Assembly: GCA_021604505.1 (NCBI GenBank)
Contig: BQJC01000001.1
Location: 832,218 to 896,217, forward strand
Reading direction: 5' to 3'
Length of the DNA stretch: 64,000 bases
DNA from: Nitrospinaceae bacterium
GTDB lineage: Bacteria; Nitrospinota; Nitrospinia; Nitrospinales; VA-1
The position numbers were made by a program, and so were the translations under genes. The notes beneath the pieces were generated by a model. The model saw only the letters and a program-made list of their open reading frames with translations. It searched no databases and was not told where the DNA came from. Below are positions 53,126 through 62,983 of this stretch, one piece after another; position 1 is the first letter of the stretch; each line of letters opens with the position of its first letter.

Positions 53126-56100
53126 ATGTTTCGCTGGATAATTGGTTCGAGCTTGCAGTTTCGCTTCCTGGTGTTGGGACTCGCCGCCGCGTTGGTTGCG
53201 TTTGGCAGTCTTAAAATCAAGGACATGCCAGTCGACGTTTTCCCTGAGTTTGCTGCCCCAACGGTGGAGGTGCAAACGGAAGCCATCGGTCTGTCCGCTG
53301 AAGAAGTGGAAAGTTTGATCACCCTCAATCTTGAGGAGTTGCTCAGCGGTGTGCCCTGGCTTGAATCCATTCGATCGCAGTCGGTGACCGGTCTTTCATC
53401 GATCGTCCTCACTTTTGAACGCGGAACGGACATCATAAAAGCCAGGCAGATGATTCAGGAACGCCTCACTCTGGCCTACACTCTTCCGAACGTCGCGCAA
53501 CCCCCTTCCATTCTGCAACCCCTGTCGGCCACCAGCCGTTTCATGATGGTCGGGGTTTCATCCAATGAATTAGAAGACACAGAACTGTCGATGCTCGCCC
53601 GCTGGACCATGAAGCCGAAGCTGGTGGGTGTGCCTGGCGTGGCCAACGTGGCGATCTGGGGGCAGCGCCTGCGTCAGATGCAGGTACAGATCGATCCCCA
53701 TCGATTGCGCGATGCCCGTTTGATGCAAAACGATATCATCACCGCCGCAGGCGATGCGTTGTGGGTGTCTCCCCTGACTTTTCTGAAAGGATCCGCCCCG
53801 GGAACCGGCGGTTGGATCGATAATCCCAACCAGAGGCTCGGCGTTCATCACCAGATGCCGATCAGCGTCCCGGAAGACATGGCGAAAGTAGCACTTGCTC
53901 CTATGCATTTGCTTTTGACCGGCAAGACCATGGCGCTGGGAGATGTTGCAGAGGTGACGTTTTCGCATCCTCCGCTCATTGGAGACGCTTATGTCAACAA
54001 GGGCAAAGGTCTCATGCTTGTGGTTGAGAAATTGCCGGGGGCCAACACATTAGAGGTGACGCGTGGTGTGGAAAAAGCCTTGAACGAATTGAAGCTAGGC
54101 CTTCCCGGTGTCCAAATCGACGCCACGGTGTTCCGGCTGGCTTCTTACATTGAGGAATCATTCGCCAATCTGGACAAGGCATTCATGATCGGAGGCTTCC
54201 TCGTATTTTTGGTTATTTTTGCTTTTCTGTTTAACTGGCGGAGTGCGGTGATCAGCGCCGTGGCGATCCCGCTGTCGCTTCTGGCCGCCCTGTTCGTCCT
54301 TTATCTGACCGATGCGACGATCAATACCATGATCATCCTGGGGCTGTTGCTCGCTCTGGCGGTCGTGATCGATGACGCGATCGTCGATGTCGATGAGATC
54401 ATGAAGCAGTTGCGTGAACGGAAAGAAGGCGGCCCTTCCGTCGGAACCATTATCTATCAGACGACTTTAAAGACCCAGGGAGCTGCCGGGTACGCGGTTT
54501 TAATCGTCTTGGTCGCTCTCACGCCTATTTTCTTCATGGGTGGCGTTTCGGGCGCGTTTTTTGAGCCGCTGGCGGTTTCCTACATGCTGGCGGTGGCGGC
54601 GTCTATGCTCGTGGGGTTGACTGTGACCCCTGCATTGAGCCTGATTCTATTGGGAAAAACGCCCGTTGGCGCCGGTGAGTCCCCCATCGCAAGCGGTTTT
54701 CGAGGCATCTTCTACGGTATTTTGCAGGGAGTCGTCAAAGCGCCGCGCATGGTGTTCATTGTCGCTTTGGGTTTGGTGGTAGTCGGTCTCGGGATGTGGC
54801 CTTTTCTTGGGCAATCCCTGCTTCCTGCCCTCAAGGAACAGACTCAGATCGTTAATTGGACAACACCCCCCGGAACATCCTATAACGAGACATCCAGAAT
54901 CACCACCCGGGTCAGCCAGGAGCTGGAATCGCTTCCCGGGGTGCGTAATGTCGGTGCTCATATGGGGCGTGCCATAACGGGTGATCAGGTGGTGGGAATC
55001 AATTCGAGCCAAATCTGGGTGGATATCGATCCCAGTGCCGATCATGATCAAGTGGTCGCATCCATTCGCGAAACGATCGATGGCTACCCAGGGGTCGACC
55101 GCAATTTGCAGTCCTATCTTAGGGATACCATCGGCAAAGTGCTGACCGGCGAAAGCTCCGCCATCGTAGTACGCATATACGGCCACAATAATGATATTTT
55201 GAAACAAAAGGCCGAGGAAGTCAGGCAGGCACTTTCCAGCATCGAAGGGCTGGTCGATCTGCGTGCCGAAGGCCAGATCGAAGAGCCACAGATACGGATC
55301 ATGGTGGACCTGGAAGCCGCAGGCAAGGCCAATGTCAAGCCGGGCGACGTTCGGCGTACAGCGGCAACCATTTTCTCCGGATTGACCGTCGGCTTCCTCT
55401 TCGAAGAGCAGAAGATTTATGATGTGGTGGTCTGGAGTGCTCCTGAAGAACGAGACAGTCTCACCAAAATCAATGATCTGCTGGTTGAAAAAACCGATCG
55501 TCACCACGCACGTCTTGGGGATGTCGCAACAGTGAGTATCCATCCGGCCACGACGGTCATTAAGCACGACAGCATCGCTCCCTACGTGGATGTCGTGGCC
55601 AACGTGAAAGGCCGGGACCTGGGATCGGTGAATCGCGAAGTCGAAGAAGCCATCAAGACTGTGAAATTTCCGCTGGAACATCATCCTGAGCTGTTAGGGG
55701 AGTATGCCGAACGGGTGGGTGCTCAGCGCGGGATTTTGGGAGTCTCCGTAGCCGCCCTCGTTGGCATTTTTCTTCTATTGCAAGCGTGTTTTGGAAGTTG
55801 GCGTCTCGCACTGATCGGGTTTTTAGCTCTTCCGGCTTCCGTTGCTGGCGGAATTCTAGCGGCGTTTGTCAGCGGTGGCGCGATTTCCTTAGGTTCTATG
55901 GTTGGATTTCTTGCGGTACTTGGCATTGCGGCCCGAAACGGAGTATCCCTGATCTGCCATTATCAACATCTTGAGAGCCAGGAAGGCATTCCGTTTGGCC
56001 TCGATCTCGTCCTTCGCGGAACCCGGGAGCAAATGGCCCCACTGCTGGGAAGTTCGATGGCTATCATCGCGGCAATGTTACCGATAATATTTTTAGGGCA

Positions 56101-56263
56101 GATTCCCGGTCTCGAGATTGCTCAGCCAACGGCAATCGTCATTCTAGGCGGCTTGGTCGCCTCCACTCTTTTCACCTTGTTCGTCATTCCTTCCCTGTAT
56201 CTGGTTTTCGGGGAAGGGGAGGGGCGCCAACCTGATTTGGGGTTGGTGGATGGGCCTGCATAA
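53126..56263 (+). CDS. RND efflux permease 2 (CusA/CzcA-like)
   Basis: A 1,045-residue second RND pump, homologous to the first over its whole length (DVFPEFAAPTVEVQTEAIG, ILQPLSATSRFMMVGVS, GVANVAIWGQRLR). Its TM4 motif is VVIDDAIVDVDEIM, so Asp replaces the final Glu of the first pump. AAGGGA precedes the ATG. The arrangement pump-small protein-adaptor-pump suggests a heteromeric RND complex similar in concept to MdtBC. Substrate unknown. Confidence 0.9.
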   Translation: MFRWIIGSSLQFRFLVLGLAAALVAFGSLKIKDMPVDVFPEFAAPTVEVQTEAIGLSAEEVESLITLNLEELLSGVPWLESIRSQSVTGLSSIVLTFERGTDIIKARQMIQERLTLAYTLPNVAQPPSILQPLSATSRFMMVGVSSNELEDTELSMLARWTMKPKLVGVPGVANVAIWGQRLRQMQVQIDPHRLRDARLMQNDIITAAGDALWVSPLTFLKGSAPGTGGWIDNPNQRLGVHHQMPISVPEDMAKVALAPMHLLLTGKTMALGDVAEVTFSHPPLIGDAYVNKGKGLMLVVEKLPGANTLEVTRGVEKALNELKLGLPGVQIDATVFRLASYIEESFANLDKAFMIGGFLVFLVIFAFLFNWRSAVISAVAIPLSLLAALFVLYLTDATINTMIILGLLLALAVVIDDAIVDVDEIMKQLRERKEGGPSVGTIIYQTTLKTQGAAGYAVLIVLVALTPIFFMGGVSGAFFEPLAVSYMLAVAASMLVGLTVTPALSLILLGKTPVGAGESPIASGFRGIFYGILQGVVKAPRMVFIVALGLVVVGLGMWPFLGQSLLPALKEQTQIVNWTTPPGTSYNETSRITTRVSQELESLPGVRNVGAHMGRAITGDQVVGINSSQIWVDIDPSADHDQVVASIRETIDGYPGVDRNLQSYLRDTIGKVLTGESSAIVVRIYGHNNDILKQKAEEVRQALSSIEGLVDLRAEGQIEEPQIRIMVDLEAAGKANVKPGDVRRTAATIFSGLTVGFLFEEQKIYDVVVWSAPEERDSLTKINDLLVEKTDRHHARLGDVATVSIHPATTVIKHDSIAPYVDVVANVKGRDLGSVNREVEEAIKTVKFPLEHHPELLGEYAERVGAQRGILGVSVAALVGIFLLLQACFGSWRLALIGFLALPASVAGGILAAFVSGGAISLGSMVGFLAVLGIAARNGVSLICHYQHLESQEGIPFGLDLVLRGTREQMAPLLGSSMAIIAAMLPIIFLGQIPGLEIAQPTAIVILGGLVASTLFTLFVIPSLYLVFGEGEGRQPDLGLVDGPA

Positions 56264-56356
56264 GAGTTAGAGTATTGATGATTGGCCAGTTTCTACCGCT
56301 TTTTCACCAGCGGTCCCATTTTAATAAATAATTTCCCTTGATTTAATGAGGAAATC

Positions 56357-56372
56357 AACCGATTTATCGGTT
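56357..56372. promoter_or_regulatory. Small palindrome upstream of the outer-membrane barrel gene
   Basis: AACCGAT-tt-ATCGGTT, a perfect 7-bp dyad, about 140 bp before the TTG start at 56509. Could be an operator or a weak hairpin; no T-tract follows. Confidence 0.3.
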
Positions 56373-56508
56373 AGAATTCGCGGGACATAAAGCGTCTTGA
56401 ATTTAATTTTGAGAGCTGGTTGTCGGTGGATCAATGCCGGCAGTTTATGGTATGCTCCCTATTTTTGAACGATTTGGATATAAGATTTAGGAAGGGTTTG
56501 TTTCACAC

Positions 56509-58119
56509 TTGATCGTTTCCTCTAGATATTTTAAAGCGTTTTTTCCGGTTTTACTAGCCATAGCACTGGACTCAGCTTCGCCCGTCATTGCCTCCGGGGT
56601 AAATTTTGAAGGAGGAGGGGAGAAGTCTTTCTTCCGGCCGCAGGTGAACACTTTCGGTCCATTGCCGAAACCTGCCATGAGGCCGAGAACTTATTTCTAC
56701 ACCGATGCGGGAGAGGTGTTCCTGAATCGCCACGGAAACTATGTATTAGATGAAGGTGTGGTGGAAGCCCGGCGGTTGTTTGAGGTCGGGGAAGAGGCGC
56801 AATTCCAGTTGCCGAAGCACAAAGCGCAGATGTACAGGCAGAAAGGGTTGGGTGACCCGCCCAGCCCACTGACCAAATTTTTGTCGCTGGAATATTCCTA
56901 TGGGAGTGAATCGGCCATCGATTATCGTGAGAATTCGGATCTCGATGGCAGTCTTAAAGACGATTTTCTCATTGCGACGCCGGAGTTGAACGCTTTTGTA
57001 CGCTATCGTCCGACCAGCTGGTTGGAAGCCACGCTGGAGATGATTTTCGATAGGGAAATCGACATCATCGAAGAAGACTTTGTCATTCTCCCTGATGGGG
57101 AAATTCAGTTTGCGCCGGACAGGCGTTTCTCGCTATTGGTCGACCAGTTGAATGTCACTATCAAACAGGTCATTGCGCCATTCAGGTTTACGATCGGGCG
57201 CCTGAATTTCGAGGACGAGAGGCATTGGCTTTATGATACATCGATCGATGTTGCCAAACTTGTCTACAAGCAGGGCAAGTTTAATACGGAGGTGTGGGTC
57301 GGTCGGGAAAATCTGGTGGACCTGGAAGCGATCAAGGAGAACAAGCCGGATCGAATCACGACTTCCATGATCCTGACAGAGTATCGTGGCATTGAAGACA
57401 TCAAATTTGCCGGGTATATAGTTTATCGTGAAGATCACGACAGACAGGAAGGGCAGCCGTTGCACCTTGGTTTGCGTTCCATAGGCAACCCTACCATAAA
57501 TTTGAGCTATTGGGCCGAGTTCGCTTATTTGGTCGGTCAAGATCAATTACACAGGGATTTTCAGGCTTACGGATTCGATTTTGGCGCAACATACCGGTTC
57601 CGCGGTCTGCCGTTGAACCCCAACGCCACGCTTGCCGTGGCGTACGCGACTGGCGACGATAACCCGAATGACAACGAGAACAACGAATTTCGCCAGACCG
57701 GCTTACAGTCGAATGAAGCGAAGTTTGGCGGTGTTTCTGAATTCCTGATTTATGGTGAGGCCCTCGACCCGGAGCTGAGCAATATCCGGATTCTCACCGC
57801 AGGCGTGGGTATACGGCCGATACACGGGATTTCCTTCGATGTGGTCTATCATAATTACCGGTTGGACAAAGTTGGGGAAGAAATTCGCAATACGCCCCTG
57901 ACAGCTAAATTGAACCAGAACGGGGTGGTGAGCAAGGATGTGGGTAGCGCTTTGGACCTTGTGCTCGGAATGAGAAGTTTGTTTGGTGTCAAGCGGCTCG
58001 GTTTGGACTTGCGCGGAGGCTGGTTTTTCCCCGGAGGCGCCTTCCCGAAAGAAGGGGCGCCCTTTGATTTCAAAGATGCCGACAAAGGGGTATCCTTCGT
58101 TGGAAAGTTCTGGTGGTAG
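56509..58119 (+). CDS. AlgE-like outer-membrane beta-barrel (alginate-export family)
   Basis: A 536-residue protein. TTG start at 56509 with GAAGGG about 12 nt upstream. Signal peptide to residue about 26 (SPVIAS), then a long alternating-polar/hydrophobic barrel: LSLEYSYGSESAIDYRENSDLDGS, FEDERHWLYDTSIDVAKL, NLSYWAEFAYLVGQ, NATLAVAYATGDDNPNDN and ending VSFVGKFWW, an aromatic C-terminus as in BamA clients. The pattern (GRLNFEDERHWLYD, DFGATYRF, AVAYATGDDNP) matches alginate-export/AlgE-like barrels. It sits in the slot where a TolC-type channel would be expected. Confidence 0.78.
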   Translation: MIVSSRYFKAFFPVLLAIALDSASPVIASGVNFEGGGEKSFFRPQVNTFGPLPKPAMRPRTYFYTDAGEVFLNRHGNYVLDEGVVEARRLFEVGEEAQFQLPKHKAQMYRQKGLGDPPSPLTKFLSLEYSYGSESAIDYRENSDLDGSLKDDFLIATPELNAFVRYRPTSWLEATLEMIFDREIDIIEEDFVILPDGEIQFAPDRRFSLLVDQLNVTIKQVIAPFRFTIGRLNFEDERHWLYDTSIDVAKLVYKQGKFNTEVWVGRENLVDLEAIKENKPDRITTSMILTEYRGIEDIKFAGYIVYREDHDRQEGQPLHLGLRSIGNPTINLSYWAEFAYLVGQDQLHRDFQAYGFDFGATYRFRGLPLNPNATLAVAYATGDDNPNDNENNEFRQTGLQSNEAKFGGVSEFLIYGEALDPELSNIRILTAGVGIRPIHGISFDVVYHNYRLDKVGEEIRNTPLTAKLNQNGVVSKDVGSALDLVLGMRSLFGVKRLGLDLRGGWFFPGGAFPKEGAPFDFKDADKGVSFVGKFWW

Positions 58120-58221
58120 GTTTCTCACCCCGACGGTCCGCGTAGCAGCTCGGCTTGTTGTTGGAAGCAAAGATGTGGAGCAGGTTCCTTCATCCCTTGA
58201 TCTATTAAAGGAGAGTTTCCG

Positions 58222-58908
58222 ATGAAATCGATTCTGATAGGTACCTTATCTCTCCTTTTTCACCTTTCTTTATTTTCCCCTGGAAACGCAGAGCAAAAAG
58301 AACTTGCTTTCAAAAAGCTGGCCATATGGTTTGAGGTCAACGAAACCGATGGCGATGGAGAAGTGGTTTTCTCTGTCAAGGCTCCCGAGGGACTCATGTG
58401 GTTCAAGGTTTTTGCTCCCGACAGTGAAGTCATCATATTTATTAACTCTAATGACGAGCGCAGGGGAATCGATCCCATCGGTCTATCTCAAATCAAGCTA
58501 GAAACTGGCGAGCCCTCTATCGATGGGGTCAAGAAAGCTTATCCCGAAGGCACTTATAAATTTTTGGCGAGGACGGTCAGCGGTGACCGAGTCTATGGAG
58601 AGGCTGAACTCAGTCATAAACGTTTGCCGGCGCCTGATTTTTCACCCAGGGATGAAAAGGGCATTGATCCGAATCAGGCCGTCGTCAAGTGGAAACCTGT
58701 CAAAGGCGCCGCCTCCTATGAAGTGGAAATTGAGAATGACGATCTTGAGGTGGGCTTGACTGCAGAGCTTTCAGGGAGTGCAACACGCTTTAACATTCCC
58801 GAGGGGTTTCTGCTTCCGGGAAAGGAATATGAAATAGGCGTGATGACGATCACTAAAGCCGGTAACAAGTCAGTCGCAGAAAGTTCGTTCGAGACAGCCG
58901 GAAAATAA
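58222..58908 (+). CDS. Secreted FN3-domain protein
   Basis: A 228-residue protein: signal peptide (1-23, ending GNA), a first domain (30-130) resembling a beta-sandwich with DGDGEVVFSVKAPEGLMWFKV, and a C-terminal fibronectin-type-III-like domain (VKWKPVKGAASYEVEIEN ... YEIGVMTITKAGNKS). AAGGAG lies before the ATG. The family is unknown. Cotranscription with the outer-membrane barrel is likely from spacing (about 100 bp). Confidence 0.75.
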   Translation: MKSILIGTLSLLFHLSLFSPGNAEQKELAFKKLAIWFEVNETDGDGEVVFSVKAPEGLMWFKVFAPDSEVIIFINSNDERRGIDPIGLSQIKLETGEPSIDGVKKAYPEGTYKFLARTVSGDRVYGEAELSHKRLPAPDFSPRDEKGIDPNQAVVKWKPVKGAASYEVEIENDDLEVGLTAELSGSATRFNIPEGFLLPGKEYEIGVMTITKAGNKSVAESSFETAGK

Positions 58909-59165
58909 GGGGGGAGCGCCATGTGCGGATTTTTCCCTTTCGAATTTGATAATACATAGTAAATCAATAGTCTGAAAATTTCAGTGGTGATATTTCGTCA
59001 CCGGTAAAAACGCTCTCTCAGCATCAAAGATGCCTTTCCGGTGGAATGTGTCTGCGCTTTGATTGTATGCTGATTCAAAGCGCAAAAAGGGGGATGGTGC
59101 CGCTTGCTGTTTGCCTGCTGGAAACTGTTAGCATGAATCTTTTTCGAAATGAAGGAGGGTATCCA

Positions 59166-59861
59166 ATGCTTGTACGAATATTCCGTTTTTTTCTCATTGC
59201 CGCGGTGGTTCTTGCGTCTTCAACAGTTTGGGCTATGGATTTTGGGTCGGGTTCCAAGTGGCAAGAGGAATTCGATATCAAAAGTTGCAATCTGCAGACT
59301 ACAGGAAGGAACAACTACTTTATCCTTGAACCCGGTTACCAGATCGTTTTAGAAGGAGATGACACGAAGGTACAGATCACCGTTCTCGATAAAACCAAAA
59401 CCGTCGATGGCGTGGTCACTCGTGTTGTTGAAGAGCGAGAATGGGTTGATGGAGAGCTTTATGAAGTTGCGATGAACTACTTTGCGATATGCGAGCAAAC
59501 CAAAGACGTTTTTTATTTTGGCGAAGACGTGGACTTCTACGAAAAGGGAAAAATCGTCAAGCACGATGGCGCTTGGCTTGCGGGTGTGAACGGCAATAAG
59601 GCCGGTTTGATCATGTCGGGCTCTCCAAAAGTGGGAATGAAATACTATCAGGAGATCGCGCCTGATGTGGCGATGGACCGGGGGGAAATCATCAGCCTCA
59701 ATGAGACCTGCAAGACCCCTGCAGGAACGTTTTCCAACTGCATGAAAATCAAGGAAGGCACCTCTCTCAATGTCCTGGAAACGGAGTACAAATTTTATGC
59801 ACCAGGCATAGGGCTCATCCAGGACGAGGACCTGTTACTCACCAAACACGGTAAAGTATAG
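59166..59861 (+). CDS. Secreted protein of unknown function
   Basis: A 231-residue protein from ATG 59166, preceded by GGAGGG; a longer frame starts at 59046 but lacks a ribosome binding site. Residues 1-23 are a signal peptide (ASSTVWA). The mature protein is beta-rich, with YVQ/D repeats and the motifs NETCKTPAGTFSNCMKIKEGT and YAPGIGLIQDEDL. This ending is common in uncharacterised periplasmic proteins. No catalytic motif is seen. Two cysteines near the end may form a disulphide. Its gene is followed by a strong terminator. Confidence 0.7.
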   Translation: MLVRIFRFFLIAAVVLASSTVWAMDFGSGSKWQEEFDIKSCNLQTTGRNNYFILEPGYQIVLEGDDTKVQITVLDKTKTVDGVVTRVVEEREWVDGELYEVAMNYFAICEQTKDVFYFGEDVDFYEKGKIVKHDGAWLAGVNGNKAGLIMSGSPKVGMKYYQEIAPDVAMDRGEIISLNETCKTPAGTFSNCMKIKEGTSLNVLETEYKFYAPGIGLIQDEDLLLTKHGKV

Positions 59862-59894
59862 CTATAAGAGAAAAAAATAGAGATTACTACAATG

Positions 59895-59945
59895 AGAGGG
59901 CCTGAAAAGACTCACGAAAAAGTGTTTTCAGGCCCTCTTTTTTTG
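59895..59945 (+). terminator. Strong rho-independent terminator of the RND/outer-membrane operon
   Basis: A perfect 14-bp stem (AGAGGGCCTGAAAA at 59895-59908 with TTTTCAGGCCCTCT at 59925-59938) followed by a run of seven Ts. Placed 34 nt after the stop at 59861. It probably ends the plus-strand transcript from the RND genes. Confidence 0.9.
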
Positions 59946-59976
59946 TGCAGGAAAGATCAGGAAACGCGGCTTCCGA

Positions 59977-61347
59977 TCACCACTTGACTTCCAGTTGTGT
60001 CAGGAATTCGTCATTGTCCACCTCAGCGCCGCCGGTGTTCTCGCCGTTGAAGTTATACTCAAATTTCAGCGTCGTATAATCGAAAACGCTGACCAGTAGC
60101 GCAACCACGTGCTGGTACCGGTCCCAGGTGAGCGTGTTGGAAACGATTTCCGGAAGGTCGAGTCTCAGGTCGCTGTATCGATAGAGAAGCTCATAAGCTT
60201 TGAACCACTGCCAACTGGCGTTTTCATAGATCCTGTACGACGGTTGCACAAACCATCCCCTTCTTTCCAGAGCTCCATCCTCGGCAAACAGCAATTGCGC
60301 CAGAAAAGATAAATCGGAATAATTGTATTTAAAGTTAAAACCGTATCGCTGCTTTTCATCGTCGTTGATCGATCCTGTATAACCGGGAATGCCCTGCAAC
60401 AAGGTCACATCCGCGTCAGTCAGAACGCCGTTGTAGTAAAACGGCAGAATATCGACTTTTCCGTAAGGTCCGATATGGGGCCGAAATCCCACCGCTATCC
60501 CGGTATAAGGACGATCCGCGGCATTGCTCAGATTTTTGCGGTCCGCAAGCATGAAAAAGCTGGGGTCCTCGCTCACCTGCCGGTTGCCCAATAAAACAAA
60601 CCCGTTGGTCACACTGACCTCGTAATACAGCCAATCATACGGCTTTCCTCCAAACCTCAGACCCATGTCGTCATCCCGGTAAAAGACGGATTCGATTAGG
60701 ATCTCAGTCTCCGTTTTGCGCGGCACATTGGCGATGGTGATGTCGTTCAATCCGGCTTCCACATAGGTTTTGGGCGTACTGAAAAAACGGACCCAGGCTT
60801 CCTCAATGATCGACGAGCCGCTGGTTTTCATAGCGATGTCGGCGCTGAAAAGCGCCATATCTTTGTATCGCACCTTGGGATAGAGATACAGTTGGTCGAT
60901 TTGAAAATGCGCATTGGGTTTGGCAACACCGGCTCCCGCTTCCGTGTCGACAAATTCAAATTCCAACTCGCCGCCGAGATCAAAATGCCATTTTTTGGGA
61001 GAGGTGAACCCTGTTTCAGGATGAGTCCTCTCGACTTGTTTCTCCAGTTTGTCGACCCGGTCCTTTAAATCGCGGCTGGGATGGTTTCTTTTTTGTTTCT
61101 CCTTACGGGTGATCGCTTCGATCTGTTTCCGAATCTCGGACATCTCCTTTTGGTGACGGTCTTCCATTTTTTTGAGCAATTCCTTCAACTCATCGACCTC
61201 TCCTCCGGCGCTGGCAATAACGGGCGTGAAAGTCAACAGAGAAAAAAACAATAAAAAAACATTGAAACTTCCAATCAGGGGGAAGAATCGTTCCGTACGA
61301 CCGCAACTGGCCGTTTTTGCGTCGGCTCTTTTCGCGCGTGAATACAT
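59977..61347 (-). CDS. OprP-like outer-membrane porin with N-terminal coiled coil
   Basis: A 456-residue porin. A hydrophobic signal lies at about 25-48 (FPLIGSFNVFLLFFSLLTF), after a basic N-terminal stretch. Residues 50-110 form a charged coiled coil (LKELLKKMEDRHQKEMSEI) as in trimer-stabilised porins. The barrel follows, with DLGGELEFEFVDTEA, RFGGKPYDWLYYEVSVTNG and the aromatic end LEVKW. Pattern fits phosphate-selective porin O/P-type families; ion choice is unknown. Convergent with the RND operon and located after its terminator. Confidence 0.78.
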   Translation of the reverse strand: MYSRAKRADAKTASCGRTERFFPLIGSFNVFLLFFSLLTFTPVIASAGGEVDELKELLKKMEDRHQKEMSEIRKQIEAITRKEKQKRNHPSRDLKDRVDKLEKQVERTHPETGFTSPKKWHFDLGGELEFEFVDTEAGAGVAKPNAHFQIDQLYLYPKVRYKDMALFSADIAMKTSGSSIIEEAWVRFFSTPKTYVEAGLNDITIANVPRKTETEILIESVFYRDDDMGLRFGGKPYDWLYYEVSVTNGFVLLGNRQVSEDPSFFMLADRKNLSNAADRPYTGIAVGFRPHIGPYGKVDILPFYYNGVLTDADVTLLQGIPGYTGSINDDEKQRYGFNFKYNYSDLSFLAQLLFAEDGALERRGWFVQPSYRIYENASWQWFKAYELLYRYSDLRLDLPEIVSNTLTWDRYQHVVALLVSVFDYTTLKFEYNFNGENTGGAEVDNDEFLTQLEVKW

Positions 61348-61524
61348 AGGAATGGCTCCAAATTTAGCGTCAGGAAAGGCTTTTCGAGGCAGAGCCTATC
61401 ATAAATAGAACGACATTTTAAGTCAGAATCGGCCCAAATTTTTCCTGGTAGTAAGAAACTTTATAAGGCTAAACAAAACAGTGCCGGAAAATGCGCCTGG
61501 TTCGAAGTGAGTGCGGAGATGAGA

Positions 61525-61740
61525 TTAGGCGGGAGGATGCGCGGATCTGATTTTTAACATGGATAAAACTCTGGAGCTTCGGTTGAACTTGATGCCGCTA
61601 TCCAATGCATTGATCCATCCGCAGTGTTGGCAGGGATAATTGTCGTCCAGTTCCGCGGGAAATTGAAACGTATCGTCAATCTTGTTGTTTCCTTCGCAGT
61701 CCGGGTTTTTGCAGGTAAAACCGCAGATGTGGTCTGACAT
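61525..61740 (-). CDS. Small zinc-ribbon-like protein
   Basis: A 71-residue protein with GGAGA before the ATG. Cysteines at residues 6, 10, 15, 37 and 40 (CGFTCKNPDC and PCQHC) look like a zinc-binding site of the C-x3/4-C ... C-x2-C kind. The C-terminal part is basic. No family was recognised. Probably a regulatory or RNA/protein-binding protein, but function unknown. Confidence 0.55.
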   Translation of the reverse strand: MSDHICGFTCKNPDCEGNNKIDDTFQFPAELDDNYPCQHCGWINALDSGIKFNRSSRVLSMLKIRSAHPPA

Positions 61741-62198
61741 TTCAAGTCTCCATCATTCAAAAAAATTACATTGTTAACCGAGTGCGGTCGGGTCGTTTTT
61801 AATTTGCGCATCTTACAGGAAAAGAGCGGATGGGCGCCACTGAAAGATACTCCAACCTTTTCTGATGATTCCATAGAGCTAAAACTCAAGAAATCCGGGG
61901 TGAGGTTAGAATTCCAGTATTGGAAATAATATGCCAATCTATTGGGTATTTCCGGGCTTTTATGTTTGAAATCCCTCATTATATTAACCTCTATAGTAAA
62001 TATAACAAGCAAAAACCATAAAATTTCATGAAATTCCTTAAAAAACGCATAAAATTTAATAAAAATTAAAGAATTTGCTGGAAAATTTCGATAAATATTA
62101 GTAAAGTCACGCTGGTTGAAATGTGAATCTAGGTAAATAGATTGATATTCATAGGAAATCTATTAAAAAAACAACGGTATTGGAGTGTAGGAGTCTGT
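61741..62198. other. 458-bp AT-rich intergenic region before the DUF4402 cluster
   Basis: Contains a long AT-rich tract (about 62020-62110) likely to hold the promoter of the DUF4402 genes. A 152-codon minus-strand frame runs across it and into the zinc-ribbon gene but is out of frame and without features. Confidence 0.5.
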
Positions 62199-62876
62199 AT
62201 GACACTCCGGGTTCCTTGTATCACTCTACTGGCCATTTTGGTGCAAACCCTGCTCCTGGGTGGGTCGGAGGCCACGTCCTTGAGCGTTGCAAATTTTTCC
62301 GCGCAACAGGAGCCGGGACAGGGCCGTTTTCTGGTGGCTCACTTGCAAGACAACGACGGTGATGAGGATGATAGCAACGACGAAAACGACCGGGACGAAG
62401 AGGATCGGGATGACGAGAAGCGGCACAAGAAATATAAGAAGTGCCATTACAAGAAACATTTCCATTTTTGTGGTCCCAGGTCGCTGAGGCTGAAAACGAT
62501 TGACGATCTCAAATTCGGCAGAGTGATTGCCGATTCTCAGCAGGGAGGAAGCGTGGTCATTCACGCGGATACAGGGTCGAAAACAGTGAATCAATTATAC
62601 GATGCCGGCGGATTTCACAGCCGGGCGCAGTTTGAGATCAAGGGGAAGCCGTACAAAAAGTTTGTCATTGCGCTCCCAGACAAAATTACTCTTCCTGCCA
62701 ATACCGGGATCAGGTCGAGAGTGGGAAGATTCACAGTTTTCCCGTCCACCATAGGAAGATTCGGGCGGGACGGAAAAGCCAGAGTATTTATAGGCGGGAC
62801 GTTAAAACTGGGGCCAACGAAACAGGGAGGCGAAGGTTCCGGTCCGGTGCCTATTTATGTGGACTATGTTCGATGA
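62199..62876 (+). CDS. DUF4402-type secreted protein with acidic-basic low-complexity segment
   Basis: A 225-residue protein. ATG 62199 has AGGAG 5 nt upstream; a TTG at 62142 is the longer alternative. Signal peptide to residue about 28 (GGSEAT). Residues 48-78 form a strongly acidic Asp/Glu run (DNDGDEDDSNDENDRDEEDR), then a Lys/His patch with two cysteines (KKYKKCHYKKHFHFC). Residues 95-222 are a DUF4402-like beta-sandwich: LKFGRVIADSQQGGSVVIH, AQFEIKGKPYKKFVIALP, VFIGGTLKLGP and VPIYVDYV. These domains are found in secreted and surface fibrous proteins. Metal binding by the charged segment is plausible. Confidence 0.72.
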   Translation: MTLRVPCITLLAILVQTLLLGGSEATSLSVANFSAQQEPGQGRFLVAHLQDNDGDEDDSNDENDRDEEDRDDEKRHKKYKKCHYKKHFHFCGPRSLRLKTIDDLKFGRVIADSQQGGSVVIHADTGSKTVNQLYDAGGFHSRAQFEIKGKPYKKFVIALPDKITLPANTGIRSRVGRFTVFPSTIGRFGRDGKARVFIGGTLKLGPTKQGGEGSGPVPIYVDYVR

Positions 62877-62983
62877 GTTTAGAAGCATGTTTTAGCAGTG
62901 AGGGGGCACGTGTAAATTTGCCGGAATGCAGGGGAGAAATTCTCGGCTCATTTTAAACTTCAAGAAGGAGATATTGAAATTTG

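Noticed and set aside
56295-56314. Possible terminator after the second RND gene.
   Set aside because: Only a 6-bp stem (ACCGCT/AGCGGT) with a weak following T-run; kept out as unsupported.
61554-62012. 152-codon minus-strand ORF.
   Set aside because: Overlaps the zinc-ribbon gene out of frame; composition looks non-coding.
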